Shown here in pieces: positions 1-9,754 of a stretch of DNA of 57,746 bases. Source of the stretch: Secundilactobacillus paracollinoides DSM 15502 = JCM 11969 (lineage in GTDB: Bacteria; Bacillota; Bacilli; Lactobacillales; Lactobacillaceae); contig NZ_BBAG01000014.1 in the NCBI RefSeq assembly GCF_001311135.1, positions 1-57,746 on the forward strand, read 5' to 3'. Under the pieces are notes generated by a model that worked only from the letters and a program-made list of their open reading frames with translations, made no database searches and was not told the DNA's origin. The position numbers were made by a program, and so were the translations under genes. Positions within the stretch are counted from its first letter, which is position 1. Each line of letters opens with the position of its first letter.

Positions 1-1714
1 TTCAACAGATGGGTACACAATTACAGGTAAATCAGCCCCGAACACACCAATTACGGTTAAGAATCAGAATGGTGACCCTATCGCAACCGGGACAAGCGAT
101 GGTACTGGTACCTTTACGATTCCAGTAGATCCAAAAGACGTTGACCCAGGTGACCCAATTACCGTAACGCCAGAGGGCGGTGATCCGGTTGATTTGAAAG
201 TGCCAACGGATACGGATGTCCCTGTGATTACTGAGGTTGGTATTACTGGTGATCCAACGAATGGGTACACAATTACAGGTAAATCAGCCCCGAACGCGCC
301 GATTACGGTTAAGAATCAGAATGGCGACCCAATCGCAACCGGGACAACCGATGGTACTGGTACCTTTACGATTCCAGTGGATCCAGGGGACGTTGACCCA
401 GGCGACCCAATTACCGTAACGCCAGAGGGCGGCGATCCGGTTGATTTGAAAGTGCCTACGGATACGGATGTTCCCGTGATTACTGAAATTGGTATTACTG
501 GTGATCCAACGACTGGGTACACAATTACTGGTAAGTCAGCCCCGAACACACCAATTACGGTTAAGGATAAGAATGGTGACCCAATCGCAACTGGCGAAAC
601 GGATGGCACTGGTACCTTTACAATTCCAGTTGACCCAGGTGACGTTGACCCAGGTGACCCAATTACGGTGACACCAAAAGATGGCGATCCAACCAAGTTG
701 ACTGTACCAGATGGTGATAAACCAGTGATTCAGACTCCTAATATTACTGGAAATTCAACGGATGGGTACGATTTTACTGGTAAGACTGATCCTAAGACAC
801 CAGTTACTCTGACTGATCCAAGCGGTAAGGTTATTGGTACTGGCACTTCAGACGAAAATTGTCATTTTGATATTCCAATCAATGCGAAGGACGTCACGCC
901 AAACGAAGAGATTACGGCAACACCGGACGGCGGCGATCCAGCAACGGCTAACGTGCCAAGCGACCCAACCATTGATAATCCACAAGTTACTGGTAATGAG
1001 GACAATGGGTATCAAGTGACTGGTAAATCAGCGCCAAATACGCCAATCACGATTTACGACAAGACTGGTAACCCGATTGCCCATGGTGAAACTACTGGTT
1101 CAGGGACCTTCACGATTCCAGTTTCAGCTACCGATGTTGACCCGGGTGATCCAATTACAATTGAACCTGAGGGTGGCGACCAAGTGACCGCTAAAGTTCC
1201 TGGTGACGGCGGCAACGGCGGCACTACCGGAACGATCACAGGCGGTAATGGCTCAGCCACGAACACAACTGGCGGCAACAACGGTTCCGCAACTAGTCAG
1301 ACGCCAACCGGGACGACTGGTCAAACTGATACCAATACAACGCCGGCCGATACGGGTAATACCGGAATCGATACGTCAAACGCTGGTGATACCACTGGCA
1401 CTGATACTGGTTCAGGTGCAACTACCGGAACTGATGTCTCAGGTAATGGCGGCAATGGATTAGTTGAAACGGCAGCTGGTGACACAACTGGTCAGTCAGC
1501 TAATGGTGCGCAAACGTCAAACGCGCAATTAGGAACTACTGGGACAATGGCGGCTAATACTGGCAATGCGGATGCAGCATCAACCGGTACTGCTAACACA
1601 GCCAACCAGTTACCGCAAACGGATGAGGCTGAGAATAATTTGGCCATCCTAGGCTTACTTGGGGCCATTCTCTCATTCTTCGGACTTGCTGGAACCAAGA
1701 AACGTCGTAACTAA
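1..1714 (+). CDS. LPXTG-anchored repeat adhesin, C-terminal part (5' end outside window)
   Basis: Open from base 2 with no start in the window; ends with TAA at 1712-1714. It holds five Ig-like repeats of the Big_6 type (core GYTITGKSAPNTPITV ... GTFTIPV). Repeat landmarks at bases 11, 263, 515, 764 and 1007 give spacings of 252, 252, 249 and 243 bp. The first three units are almost identical in DNA and the last two have diverged. A Thr/Gly/Ser/Asn-rich spacer (about 1200-1600) follows, then the sorting signal LPQTD at 1610-1624, a hydrophobic stretch and a KKRRN tail. Sortase would attach it to peptidoglycan, and the repeats act as a stalk. The ligand-binding region must lie upstream of the window. 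The near-identical repeats may be miscounted in a short-read assembly. The family assignment is firm; the ligand is unknown. Confidence 0.9.
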   Translation, partial: STDGYTITGKSAPNTPITVKNQNGDPIATGTSDGTGTFTIPVDPKDVDPGDPITVTPEGGDPVDLKVPTDTDVPVITEVGITGDPTNGYTITGKSAPNAPITVKNQNGDPIATGTTDGTGTFTIPVDPGDVDPGDPITVTPEGGDPVDLKVPTDTDVPVITEIGITGDPTTGYTITGKSAPNTPITVKDKNGDPIATGETDGTGTFTIPVDPGDVDPGDPITVTPKDGDPTKLTVPDGDKPVIQTPNITGNSTDGYDFTGKTDPKTPVTLTDPSGKVIGTGTSDENCHFDIPINAKDVTPNEEITATPDGGDPATANVPSDPTIDNPQVTGNEDNGYQVTGKSAPNTPITIYDKTGNPIAHGETTGSGTFTIPVSATDVDPGDPITIEPEGGDQVTAKVPGDGGNGGTTGTITGGNGSATNTTGGNNGSATSQTPTGTTGQTDTNTTPADTGNTGIDTSNAGDTTGTDTGSGATTGTDVSGNGGNGLVETAAGDTTGQSANGAQTSNAQLGTTGTMAANTGNADAASTGTANTANQLPQTDEAENNLAILGLLGAILSFFGLAGTKKRRN

Positions 1715-1769
1715 TAGGAAGACTATTTTAAAAACTAGCGGCTGCTCCCTCAGGCAGTGCTGCTAAAGG

Positions 1770-1806
1770 AAACCACAGATGGCCATTCGGCTGACTGTGG
1801 TTTTTG
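1770..1806 (+). terminator. Intrinsic terminator of the adhesin gene
   Basis: AAACCACAG (1770-1778) pairs with CTGTGGTTT (1795-1803) and is followed by more T. It lies 56 bases after the adhesin stop. Confidence 0.85.
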
Positions 1807-1810
1807 ATGT

Positions 1811-2293
1811 GGGGAAATAACCGGCACATCGTTGTCCGGTATTCCATCATTTTTAACCCCCTAAACTAAATTATCGATAATAAACTTCTGTTGGCATACT
1901 CAAACAGTATTTAATTTTTGTTACAATACGGGTGTTGGTAACGAAGACGCCAATTCGCTATCACAGTTGAGATCAACTCTAGGCGGTTTTTGGCACTTGG
2001 CCATTCAGCCCCCAGCTGAGTGGTTAATGTGACGACAACACTGTAAGGTTTGCAACATCTTTCCTATTCCTGATCGAGTAGCTAAAATCGCTTTAAAGTT
2101 TATGATAGGGCATCCAGATCGTCGAAACAGCGTTACTGAATATCTCTCGTGATTGTCATTAGACGCTGGGTGCCACAATCCCTCCAGTACCAATTAGATG
2201 AAAAATATGACTGGAGTTGACCTCAGGCACTCTGCCTACTGAGTGCATATTTACCAACTACTATTGGCTGTTGTTCCCTCAGATAACAGCCGC
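1811..2293 (+). other. Structured gene-free interval, possible transcript from about 1934
   Basis: No convincing ORF on either strand. An extended -10 (TG at 1919-1920, TACAAT at 1922-1927) without a good -35 could start a transcript near 1934. Downstream are short hairpins: GTTGA/TCAAC near 1966-1977, CCATTCAGC/GCTGAGTGG near 2000-2020, and GGCTGTT/AACAGCC at 2264-2290, just before the terminator at 2294. An RNA gene or long leader remnant is possible; no known RNA family was recognised. The weak -35 keeps confidence low. Confidence 0.25.
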
Positions 2294-2332
2294 AAAAACC
2301 ACCTGCAATTTGATTGCGGGTGGTTTTTGTTT
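2294..2332. terminator. Bidirectional terminator after the APC permease
   Basis: AAAAACCACC (2294-2303) pairs with GGTGGTTTTT (2319-2328), giving T runs on both strands. It directly follows the permease stop on the minus strand. Confidence 0.85.
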
Positions 2333-2336
2333 GGTC

Positions 2337-3999
2337 TTAGTTCTGGTGGTGTTCTTGATTAGATAAATCGCGTTTGAGTTGAAAATGGGGTGTTAACTGT
2401 TGTGCTAACGGGGTTGCAGCTTGGTTGTTTGTAAGCTGTCGACTGAGTGATTCATACGATCCTAACAGTGGGCCAGTGAACGTTTTTCGAGCTGTGGTGA
2501 GGTAGTTGATCACCAACAAAACAAGGACGGCGAAAATGATCTTGCCAGTCGCGTAATGCAACACCAAGTGACTTGTCAGTTGAACGTTTGTTGGCGAAAC
2601 GACCATTAAAATAATGAGAAATCCGATCCACAAACAGGCGATGGTGCCAACGGGGATGCTCCATTTACCGAGGTGCCAAGGCCCATCTTCTTTGCTGGTC
2701 CAGATGCCGCGAAATTGGGCGCGTAGTTTTAGCGCAATGGGAATACAGTATGAGCTGTAAAGCCCAATCACACTCATAGTGCCGATGACGGCATAGATGC
2801 CATCGGAAATGCCAGCCAAAAAGGCAATGACTGCAATCAGCCAAATGGCGACGGCTGGGGTGTGAAATTTTTTTTGACACGCGTTTCCAATAGTGAGACA
2901 ACGGTAACCCGTTGTCGCGACTGAAAGCGTAGACCATCCGCGATGATGAGGTGATTGAGGAACACCCGCAGAACCACATGGCGATGGTGACCAGCCAGAG
3001 CAGCACGCCACCAAAGCGAGAGCCGACTGCTTGCTGAATAGCGACGATGAACGCGTTGTTCCCGGCGGCTGCAACAGCCGTGGGGTTCTTGATCGATAGG
3101 GTGACCAGCGCTAGGAGTGCGAACCCAAAGATCCCAGAAATAGCGACGGAGAGGAACACGCCCCATGGTGCCTGAACCCGGGGATTCAAAGTCTCCTCAC
3201 TAGTGTGGGCTGAGGCGTCATACCCGGTCAACGTCCACTGTGCTTGTAAGAGGCCAATCAGAAAGGCACCCCAGTATGGCATGTTAGATGACGTCGCGGT
3301 TGAAAAAGTTGTGAACAGATAACTGACATGGTGGGTCGGACCGGCGATAAAGAGGACACCGATGATTAAAAAGACGCCAACAACGTGATAGATAGTGGAA
3401 ACGGAATTGAGTTTTGACACCACGTTGATCCCCACGTGGTTCAGCAGCGCGTGACTCGCGAGAATAACGGCGTAGGTCAACAGAAATTGCATCTTGCTGG
3501 GGTTGGCAAAGATCAGATTTGATGAGAACGTCGCACACCCGTAGTCGATTCCGGCCACGATGGTGACCTGGCCGACAATGTTTAACCAGCCAGTGAACCA
3601 GCCCCAGGTTGGACCGCCGAGAATTGCTGCCCAGTGGTAAATTGCGCCAGATGTTGGAATTGCTGAAGTCAGTTCGGCCATTGCGGCAGCGACAAACAGG
3701 ACGAAGAAGGTCACGAGCGGCCAGCCAATGCCCATGATGGCTGGGCCGCCTTGAGTAAACCCGTAACCGTAGTAGGAAACGGCACCAGTCAGAATCGAAA
3801 TAATTGAAAAGGAAACTGAGAAGTTGGAGAATCCGCCCATGTCGCGCATGAGTTCTTGCTTGTAGCCAAACGATTTTGCAGGACCAGCCGCACTATTCTG
3901 AGCCGACTTCCACCGGCGTACCGACTGGCTAGCTATTTTCATGATAAAGACCATCATGCCAAGTGTGAGTACCAGGATCATCATTCCTAAATAAACCAT
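2337..3999 (-). pseudogene. APC-superfamily permease (amino acid/choline family), likely ethanolamine uptake; frameshifted as read
   Basis: Integral membrane permease of about 550 residues with roughly twelve hydrophobic segments. The N-terminal DMGGFSNFSVSFSIISIL and GYGFTQGGPA blocks are typical of the amino acid/choline transporter branch that includes yeast Uga4 and the choline/ethanolamine carrier Hnm1. The start at 3999 has a GAAAGGAA ribosome site. The frame changes near 2868 inside a run of eight T. After WKRVSKK the continuation KFHTPAVAIWLIAVIAF lies in another frame, so a homopolymer-length error is the simplest explanation. It is divergent from eutBC across a shared promoter region, so ethanolamine or a related amine is the inferred substrate. 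GABA or choline cannot be excluded. Confidence 0.8.
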
Positions 4000-4211
4000 T
4001 CAATCACATTCCTTTCACAAACAGGTCGGACATTTAATTGATTACGTGTTAGATTATATAACATTAAAATTAGATTGCAATATTATTTTGAAAATCTGTT
4101 ATTATAAATGCAAATGATGAAATAAACATGAAAGCTTGCTATATAAGGAAATGATTTTATAATTTCAGCAATTTGAATTAAAATTAGATTAAAATAAAAT
4201 GAATAAATCTG

Positions 4212-4274
4212 TTGATTTTCAAAATTTCATGTTATGATTTATGACATAGAAGACGGATGGGAACACGTTCATCC
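4212..4274 (+). promoter_or_regulatory. Probable eut promoter and leader hairpin
   Basis: The extended -10 TGTTATGAT (TATGAT at 4233-4238) has a TTGATT at 4212-4217, with a short 15-base spacer. A small hairpin GGAT..GAA/TTC..ATCC lies at 4255-4274. The flanks are AT-rich and shared with the divergent permease. No cobalamin riboswitch consensus (B12 box) was seen, although the enzyme needs B12. Confidence 0.4.
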
Positions 4275-4288
4275 TCAAAATCTTTAAA

Positions 4289-4408
4289 ATGATTAGTATT
4301 GTTTGCAGTGGGGTGACTGCTACAACGGCACAACCCAAACTGCCGGTTAAAACGACCGCTGCCACTAGGGTCGCGTTAGTCGAACTGAATAGGAAGGTGA
4401 GCAGATGA
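4289..4408 (+). CDS. Possible 39-residue ORF overlapping the eutB start (ATGA)
   Basis: ATG at 4289 to TGA at 4406-4408. The stop shares bases with the eutB ATG at 4405 in an ATGA overlap, a common translational-coupling arrangement. The ORF has no clear ribosome site and its product is not recognised. It could be a leader peptide, a remnant of an upstream eut gene such as the reactivase eutA, or chance. Confidence 0.2.
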   Translation: MISIVCSGVTATTAQPKLPVKTTAATRVALVELNRKVSR

Positions 4409-5792
4409 TTTTAAAAGTCACACTCTCGAGAAAACGGTATACGTTTCAATCAGTGAAGGACGTGATGGCGAAAGCCAATGAAGAAAAGTCTGGCGACCAG
4501 CTGGCCGGTGTTGCTGCTGCCACCATGCAGGAACGGGTGGCGGCAAAGATCGTGTTATCACAGCTCACACTGAATGATCTCTACGAACATCCGGCCGTTG
4601 ACTATGACCGCGATGAAGTGACACGACTCATCATTGACGACATTGATGCCGAGGTGTTTTCCCAGATCAAAAACTGGACGGTGGAACAACTGCGCGAATG
4701 GTTGCTTGCACTTGATACGGATAACCAGATGATTCACACCATTTCGCGGGGACTGACCTCAGAAATGATTGCGGCTGTCTGCAAACTCATGACGAACATG
4801 GATCTGATTATGGCAGCTAAAAAGATCATTAATGAAAAAACAGCGAATACAACGATTGGCCTGCCGGGAACGTTTTCGTCACGCCTACAGCCTAACCACC
4901 CAACGGATGATGTACGCGGGATCATGGCGTCAACGATGGAGGGGTTGAGCATGGTCATCGGTGACGCTGTGATCGGCGTGAACCCAGCGACTGATTCGGC
5001 AGACAATGTGACTGCGATCCTTAATCGGATGCAATCCTTTATCGACGACTGGCAAGTGCCAACACAGACCTGTGTGCTAGCCCACGTGACGACCCAGATG
5101 GCCGCCATTGAAAAGGGGGCGCCGGCTGGACTGATCTTTCAGTCGATTGCCGGTTCAGAGAAGGGCAACACTGCGTTTGGCATTAATGCGCACCTCCTCG
5201 CCGATGCCAACCAAATGGGGCATGACATGCTAGAAACGACCGGTCCTAACGTTATGTATTTTGAAACGGGACAGGGGTCAGAACTTTCAGCGGATGCTCA
5301 TTTCGGTAATGATCAGGTCACGATGGAGGCGCGCTGTTATGGATTTGCTCGCCACTACGATCCGTTTATCGTGAACACGGTGGTCGGGTTCATCGGCCAG
5401 GAGTACCTCTATGATGCCAAACAGGTCACTCGGGCCGGCCTGGAAGATCATTTTATGGGTAAATTAAGCGCCTGGCGATGGGGTGTGACGTCTGCTACAC
5501 CAACCACATGGCGGCTGATCAAAATGATATCGAAAATTTGGCGGTGTTGCTTGCTTCTGCAGGGTGCACCTACATGATGGGCGTCCCTCAAGCGGACGAT
5601 ATCATGCTGAACTACCAGTCAACTGGGTATCAGGAAACGGCCACGTTGAGAGCACTGATGGGCACGAGCCCCATAAAACCGTTTGCGGACTGGCTTGAAC
5701 GGATGGGCATTACCCGCGATGGCCAGCTAACCGCTCACGCTGGCGATGCCTCACTATTTTTGAATCACGTTGCTGACGGGACGCTCATTTAA
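4405..5792 (+). pseudogene. eutB: Ethanolamine ammonia-lyase large subunit; one frameshift as read
   Basis: B12-dependent lyase subunit that converts ethanolamine to acetaldehyde and ammonia with EutC. It aligns end to end with known EutB: N-terminal SGDQLAGVAAA and QERVAAK, central PAGLIFQSIAGSEKGN, and ETGQGSELSADAHFG, which holds substrate-contact residues. The C-terminal part MGCDVCYTNHMAADQN is in a different frame. The break is near 5470: GGTAAATTAAGC should continue GGCCTGGCGATG (GLAMG), so one G is missing from a GG pair. The start at 4405 follows AGGAAGGTGA. The stop TAA at 5790-5792 is followed by a strong site for eutC. No microcompartment shell genes are nearby, so this is a free cytosolic lyase. 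Confidence 0.9.
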
Positions 5793-5815
5793 TGAAGAAA
5801 GAGGAGGTCATGCTT

Positions 5816-6648
5816 ATGCTGATACCACCGAAAATTGCACCAATTCCGATAGATGAAGACGGCGCATTGATTGATATTCGAGCGATTGCGCAACAGACGG
5901 TACTTGACGTTGCTGATTCGACCAACGCTACGGGTTACCGAGCGTTAAAACAAACCACCCATGCCCGACTAGGACTGGGGCGGGTTGGTACTAGGTATAC
6001 GACACGGTCTGTGCTTAGATTACGCGCAGATCACGCAGCAGCTAAGGATGCTGTTTGGTCGGACGTGGCGCCGGCGTTTATTGACAAAATGGGATTCATT
6101 TCGATTCAGTCGACTTGCCAGACGGAAACTGAGTATCTCAAACGACCAGACCATGGCCGCGCCATAACGGCACCCATGCTGGATAAAGTCAGACACGCGT
6201 ATCCAAAACCGCCTCGCGTGCTCATTGCCGTGGGTGACGGCCTAAGCTCGGCTGCAATCGAAGCCAATGTGCGTGAGACAATTCCAGTGATTAAACGTGA
6301 ATTGGCACACCACCACATCAAAGTGGGACCGATTCCCTTTATCCGCTATGCGCGGGTAGCAACTGAAGACTATCTGGGTGAAGCTTTGAGGGCTGATGTT
6401 GTGTGCCTGCTGATTGGCGAACGCCCCGGCCTGGTCACGGCGAAGTCGATGAGCGCTACATGGCGTATCGACCTACTGTGGGGATGCCGGAATCACGGCG
6501 AACCGTGATCTCGAATATTCATCCTGATGGCATTCCAGCAACTAAAGCGGGTACTGCCATTGCAGCAGTTATTGTCCAAATGTTGACCGAAAAAACATCG
6601 GGCCTTGAACTGGGCAGTCGACAGCTAAAATTGAATACACTTGCTTGA
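5816..6648 (+). pseudogene. eutC: Ethanolamine ammonia-lyase small subunit; one frameshift as read
   Basis: Second subunit of the B12-dependent lyase. Matching blocks are LGLGRVGTRYTT, VAIGDG-type VLIAVGDGLSS and the near-terminal LIGERPGL. The reading frame changes near 6450, after AKSMSA; YMAYRPTVGMPESRRT and ISNIHPDGIPA continue in another frame, which needs one added base. The preferred start is ATG 5816, eight bases after GGAGG at 5803-5807. ATG 5810 and 5792 are in frame but sit on or before the ribosome site. It forms an operon with eutB. Acetaldehyde would feed alcohol or acetaldehyde dehydrogenase and help recycle NADH. Confidence 0.88.
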
Positions 6649-6657
6649 AATTAATAG

Positions 6658-6712
6658 CGACCTTAACAGATACTGCGGATAGGCAGAACTGTTAAGGCCG
6701 TTTGTTTTTTAA
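6658..6712 (+). terminator. Intrinsic terminator of eutBC
   Basis: CCTTAACAG (6661-6669) pairs with CTGTTAAGG (6689-6697), followed by a T-rich tract to 6710. Confidence 0.85.
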
Positions 6713-7297
6713 TAAACACAATTTAGTTTGATGACACTTTATAATATTTGACGTTTAATTTCGTGGAATCACGTGACCATTAATCATCGATAATCGTACA
6801 TAGTGTTTATAAAAATAGTATTTACAAATTGTAACCAATAAATTTGACTCAGTTAGCGAATAATTAGGCTTAAAAACAATTCGCAAACTGAAGTTTATTT
6901 TGACGTTGATAAGAAATACAACACTGTGTCGAAAAAACCTTAATTTGTCAGTATTTTAGTGGATCGTTAACACTAAGCAAAAGATACCCAACAGATTAAA
7001 TGGTAATTTTTAAAGTCGTTTATTAATTTATTAGAATAATGACGAACTGAAGAAAACCATAAAACCATAAAACTATTATTTCTTTATATAATTCTCTAAT
7101 TTTTTATTGAATCGCACCCTAGTTTTACATAAAAAAGCTCTTAAAAACTATATAAACTTTTTATAATATTTGGTACATTAAGACTGCGTAAGGGATTACA
7201 ACCTAGTCTCTTGGTGCACGCGATGAAGTAGGCTGTATCTCATCATCGCACGGTAAATCAATTAGGAGTAATTGGATTTTCGAGGGAGGAAAACACA
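6713..7297 (+). promoter_or_regulatory. AT-rich upstream region of the surface-protein gene
   Basis: About 580 bases without a credible ORF, markedly AT-rich compared with its neighbours. It must contain the promoter of the surface protein at 7298, but I cannot pick one -35/-10 pair with confidence. The ribosome site GAGGGAGG lies just before 7298. Confidence 0.4.
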
Positions 7298-9616
7298 ATG
7301 GGAAAAGGTTCAAAGAATTTGTCGAAGAATAATCGGCACTTAGCTACCATTAACGATAACGAGAAGGTACATTACCGGATGTACAAGGGCGGTTCAAAAT
7401 GGCTCGTCGCCGGAATTGCAACGTTCTCACTGGGGATTGCGTTCTTGGGAGCACCAGCTGTTCACGCCGATACTGCAACGGCTACTGAACCAGCTACTAC
7501 TGTAACAACTGGCACGACATCAAGCACTTCGAGTGCAGCACCAGCAGCTGCTTCATCATCTTCAGCTTCAACTAATTCAGCTGCTAGCTCAGAAAGCTCA
7601 TCTGCAGCCACAGCTAAATCATCATCACAATCAGCTGCCCCTGTCGCACAAGCACTAGCTGCAAGCACAACTGGACTAGTGAAGCTGCTTCAGCTTCAAC
7701 AACGAAGCAAGCCGCTGTCGTAACGACACCAACTGATCCAGTTGCTAAGGCCGCTGCAACGAACGACGAAACACCAGCCGTTGCAACTGACCAAGGTTCA
7801 GCAACTAAGACCACATCAACAACTGAAATCAAATCAGTGCCAAACACCATTGACTCAAATGGGACGACTAGTGCAGATAAGACTTCAGACGCAGCAACCG
7901 CTGTCGATCCAACTACAGGTTCAGCACTTATTAAAACGACCATTGGCGGCACTTCATCAACAACTGCTGATAACAGTGCAACAGCTGCTTAGGCCAAACT
8001 GATGCCAGTGGCAACTTATCAAGCGTGACTAACGCTAACAATGCCAACGACCGGGTAAACGGTGACTACGGTGACTTGAACGTTACTGATAGCTCAAACG
8101 ATAACTTAGCCGGGACGACCATTCAGGATGGTAAGACGGTTGCCGGTACTGCCGCTGATATTATCAACGATCAAGGTGCCGTTTCAACCGATTCAACTAA
8201 CCCACAAACGCGGGCAGCTGTTCTGTATGCTTCTGGTAAAAACACAGGTATCTCACTTTCTGTATTAGGCAGCAACGAAAGCGGGACCACCTTTACGTTA
8301 CCAACTGACATTGCAACTAATGCCAACATTGGTACCTTTGATGTTACTGAAGCCAGCTCAGTTGGCTTGACCATCAAGGATGAATCAACTGGTGAAACCT
8401 TCCAGATCACTGACCCAGCAATCGCACAAAAGTACGCTGTTGGTGACAAGATCACTGGTGAAGCCGTTGTGACAACAACCATTACTGGTGACGGATTGCA
8501 AAATGCCCTCTCCGCTGTTACCAGCGCTGCTAACAGCGTTGACAACTCACTTGCAAGTGCAGGTAGCGGTATTATTGGCTTAGTCAACACCGCATCTGAT
8601 ACCTTGAACGGTGCCATTACTTGTGCTAACACAATCGCTGCACCAATTCTGTCATTATTAAATACGCTGGGCATCAGTACCACTGGTACCACTACCCAGA
8701 TCCAAGGTATTCAGGAAGCATTGGAACGTTACGCTACTGGTATCCAACAAGCACAAGCTGAAATCACTTCAATGACTGATTCAGCTACTCAACTTGCTTC
8801 AAAGGGGATTTCAATTACCACCCTTCAACCAGTTGTTGACCTTGGCAACGGGACCTACGAAGTTTTGACGACTGATAGTCTGTCAACCATCGTATCTAAC
8901 GCTATCAACACTTACATCACTGGCTGGACACTGGTGTTAAGGACAGTCTCCAAGCACTGTCAGGGACTTTGGAAGATGCCAATGGCGACAATGCCATTCA
9001 AGGTTTAGGACTTGTTGGTGATGCAATCACTACTGTTCTGAATGGCATTACAAACACTGTTGCTAACGGTATTACGACTATTAGTAACTTGAACTCACAA
9101 TCAGCAACCAGCTTGAATGGCTGGGTACAAACTGCTATCAGTGGTGGTCTGGGTGTTCAAATCGACACTGCATTACCAATCACTTACACTGACCCTGATC
9201 TGTCAACCAACACACCAGGTTCATTCACGAGTGAAACGATTGCAGTTGCTACCAACATCTACGGTGCAACCACTGATTCAAACACCTCGATCGTTTACCA
9301 AAACGTCAACAAGGCTAGTTTGAAAGCTGCTATTGCTAACGCCTCAACTGATCCTTCAAACGCAAACGCCTTAGCTTCTGCTAATACAGTATTGGCTGAC
9401 CCAAATGCCTCACAAAAGGATGTTGACGCTGCATTCAAAGCCTTAGCTGAAAAGCCACAAGCTGTTGTAAGCACTAACACAGTACCAGCCGGTTACATTG
9501 CATCTGCTGTTATTACTGGCCAATCAGGTCAATCAGCTGCTGATGCGCTGGCTGCTAACATGAACGAAGCCTTTACGACTACTGTTGTCTGGGTTTTTGT
9601 TTTGCTTATTTTTTGA
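7298..9616 (+). pseudogene. Large secreted surface protein with YKxGxxW-type signal peptide; three frameshifts and a truncated end as read
   Basis: The N-terminus carries a long basic region and the signal motif YRMYKGGSKWLVAGIATF, with a cleavage region near PAVHADT, typical of large lactobacillar adhesins exported by a dedicated pathway. An Ala/Ser/Thr-rich segment follows, then a conserved adhesive-type module (AAVLYASGKNTGISLSVLG, VGLTIKDESTGETF) and a long Ala/Asn/Thr helical part. Coding moves between frames near 7672, 7988 and 8930, each step equal to one lost base. The last frame ends abruptly at 9616 in a T-rich tract with no repeats, DUF5776 or LPXTG signal, so the 3' part looks deleted or mis-assembled. 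The start has a strong GAGGGAGG site. Confidence 0.75.
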
Positions 9617-9754
9617 ACATTTGTAGATAGACACGAACTATAAAGACTAATAAAACGATTTACGTTCTTAATTAGTTCAAATGAACTTCATTTTTAAACT
9701 AATCTGCGGTAAACTAACGGTGAGAGACGAACTTGTTTCATTAGGAGGAATTTC

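Noticed and set aside
1-1100. Regular repeats that could be taken for a CRISPR array
   Set aside because: They are 243-252-bp in-frame coding repeats of an adhesin, without spacers or cas genes.
316-1281. Long open frames on the opposite strand of the adhesin
   Set aside because: Shadows produced by repetitive codon use; no ribosome site and low-complexity products.
2005-2193. 62-codon minus-strand frame after the adhesin
   Set aside because: No ribosome site and no recognisable motif; considered chance.
4240-4404. Possible cobalamin riboswitch before eutB
   Set aside because: No B12-box or other conserved cobalamin core could be found; only a short hairpin is present.
7742-8002. Gln/Leu-rich open frame inside the surface-protein gene
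   Set aside because: It is the wrong frame of the Ala/Thr-rich segment; the true frame encodes the expected surface-protein sequence.
9629-9733. GAAC motifs that might be PurR boxes before the nucleobase permease
   Set aside because: Only part of the PurBox consensus matches and the spacing is not typical.
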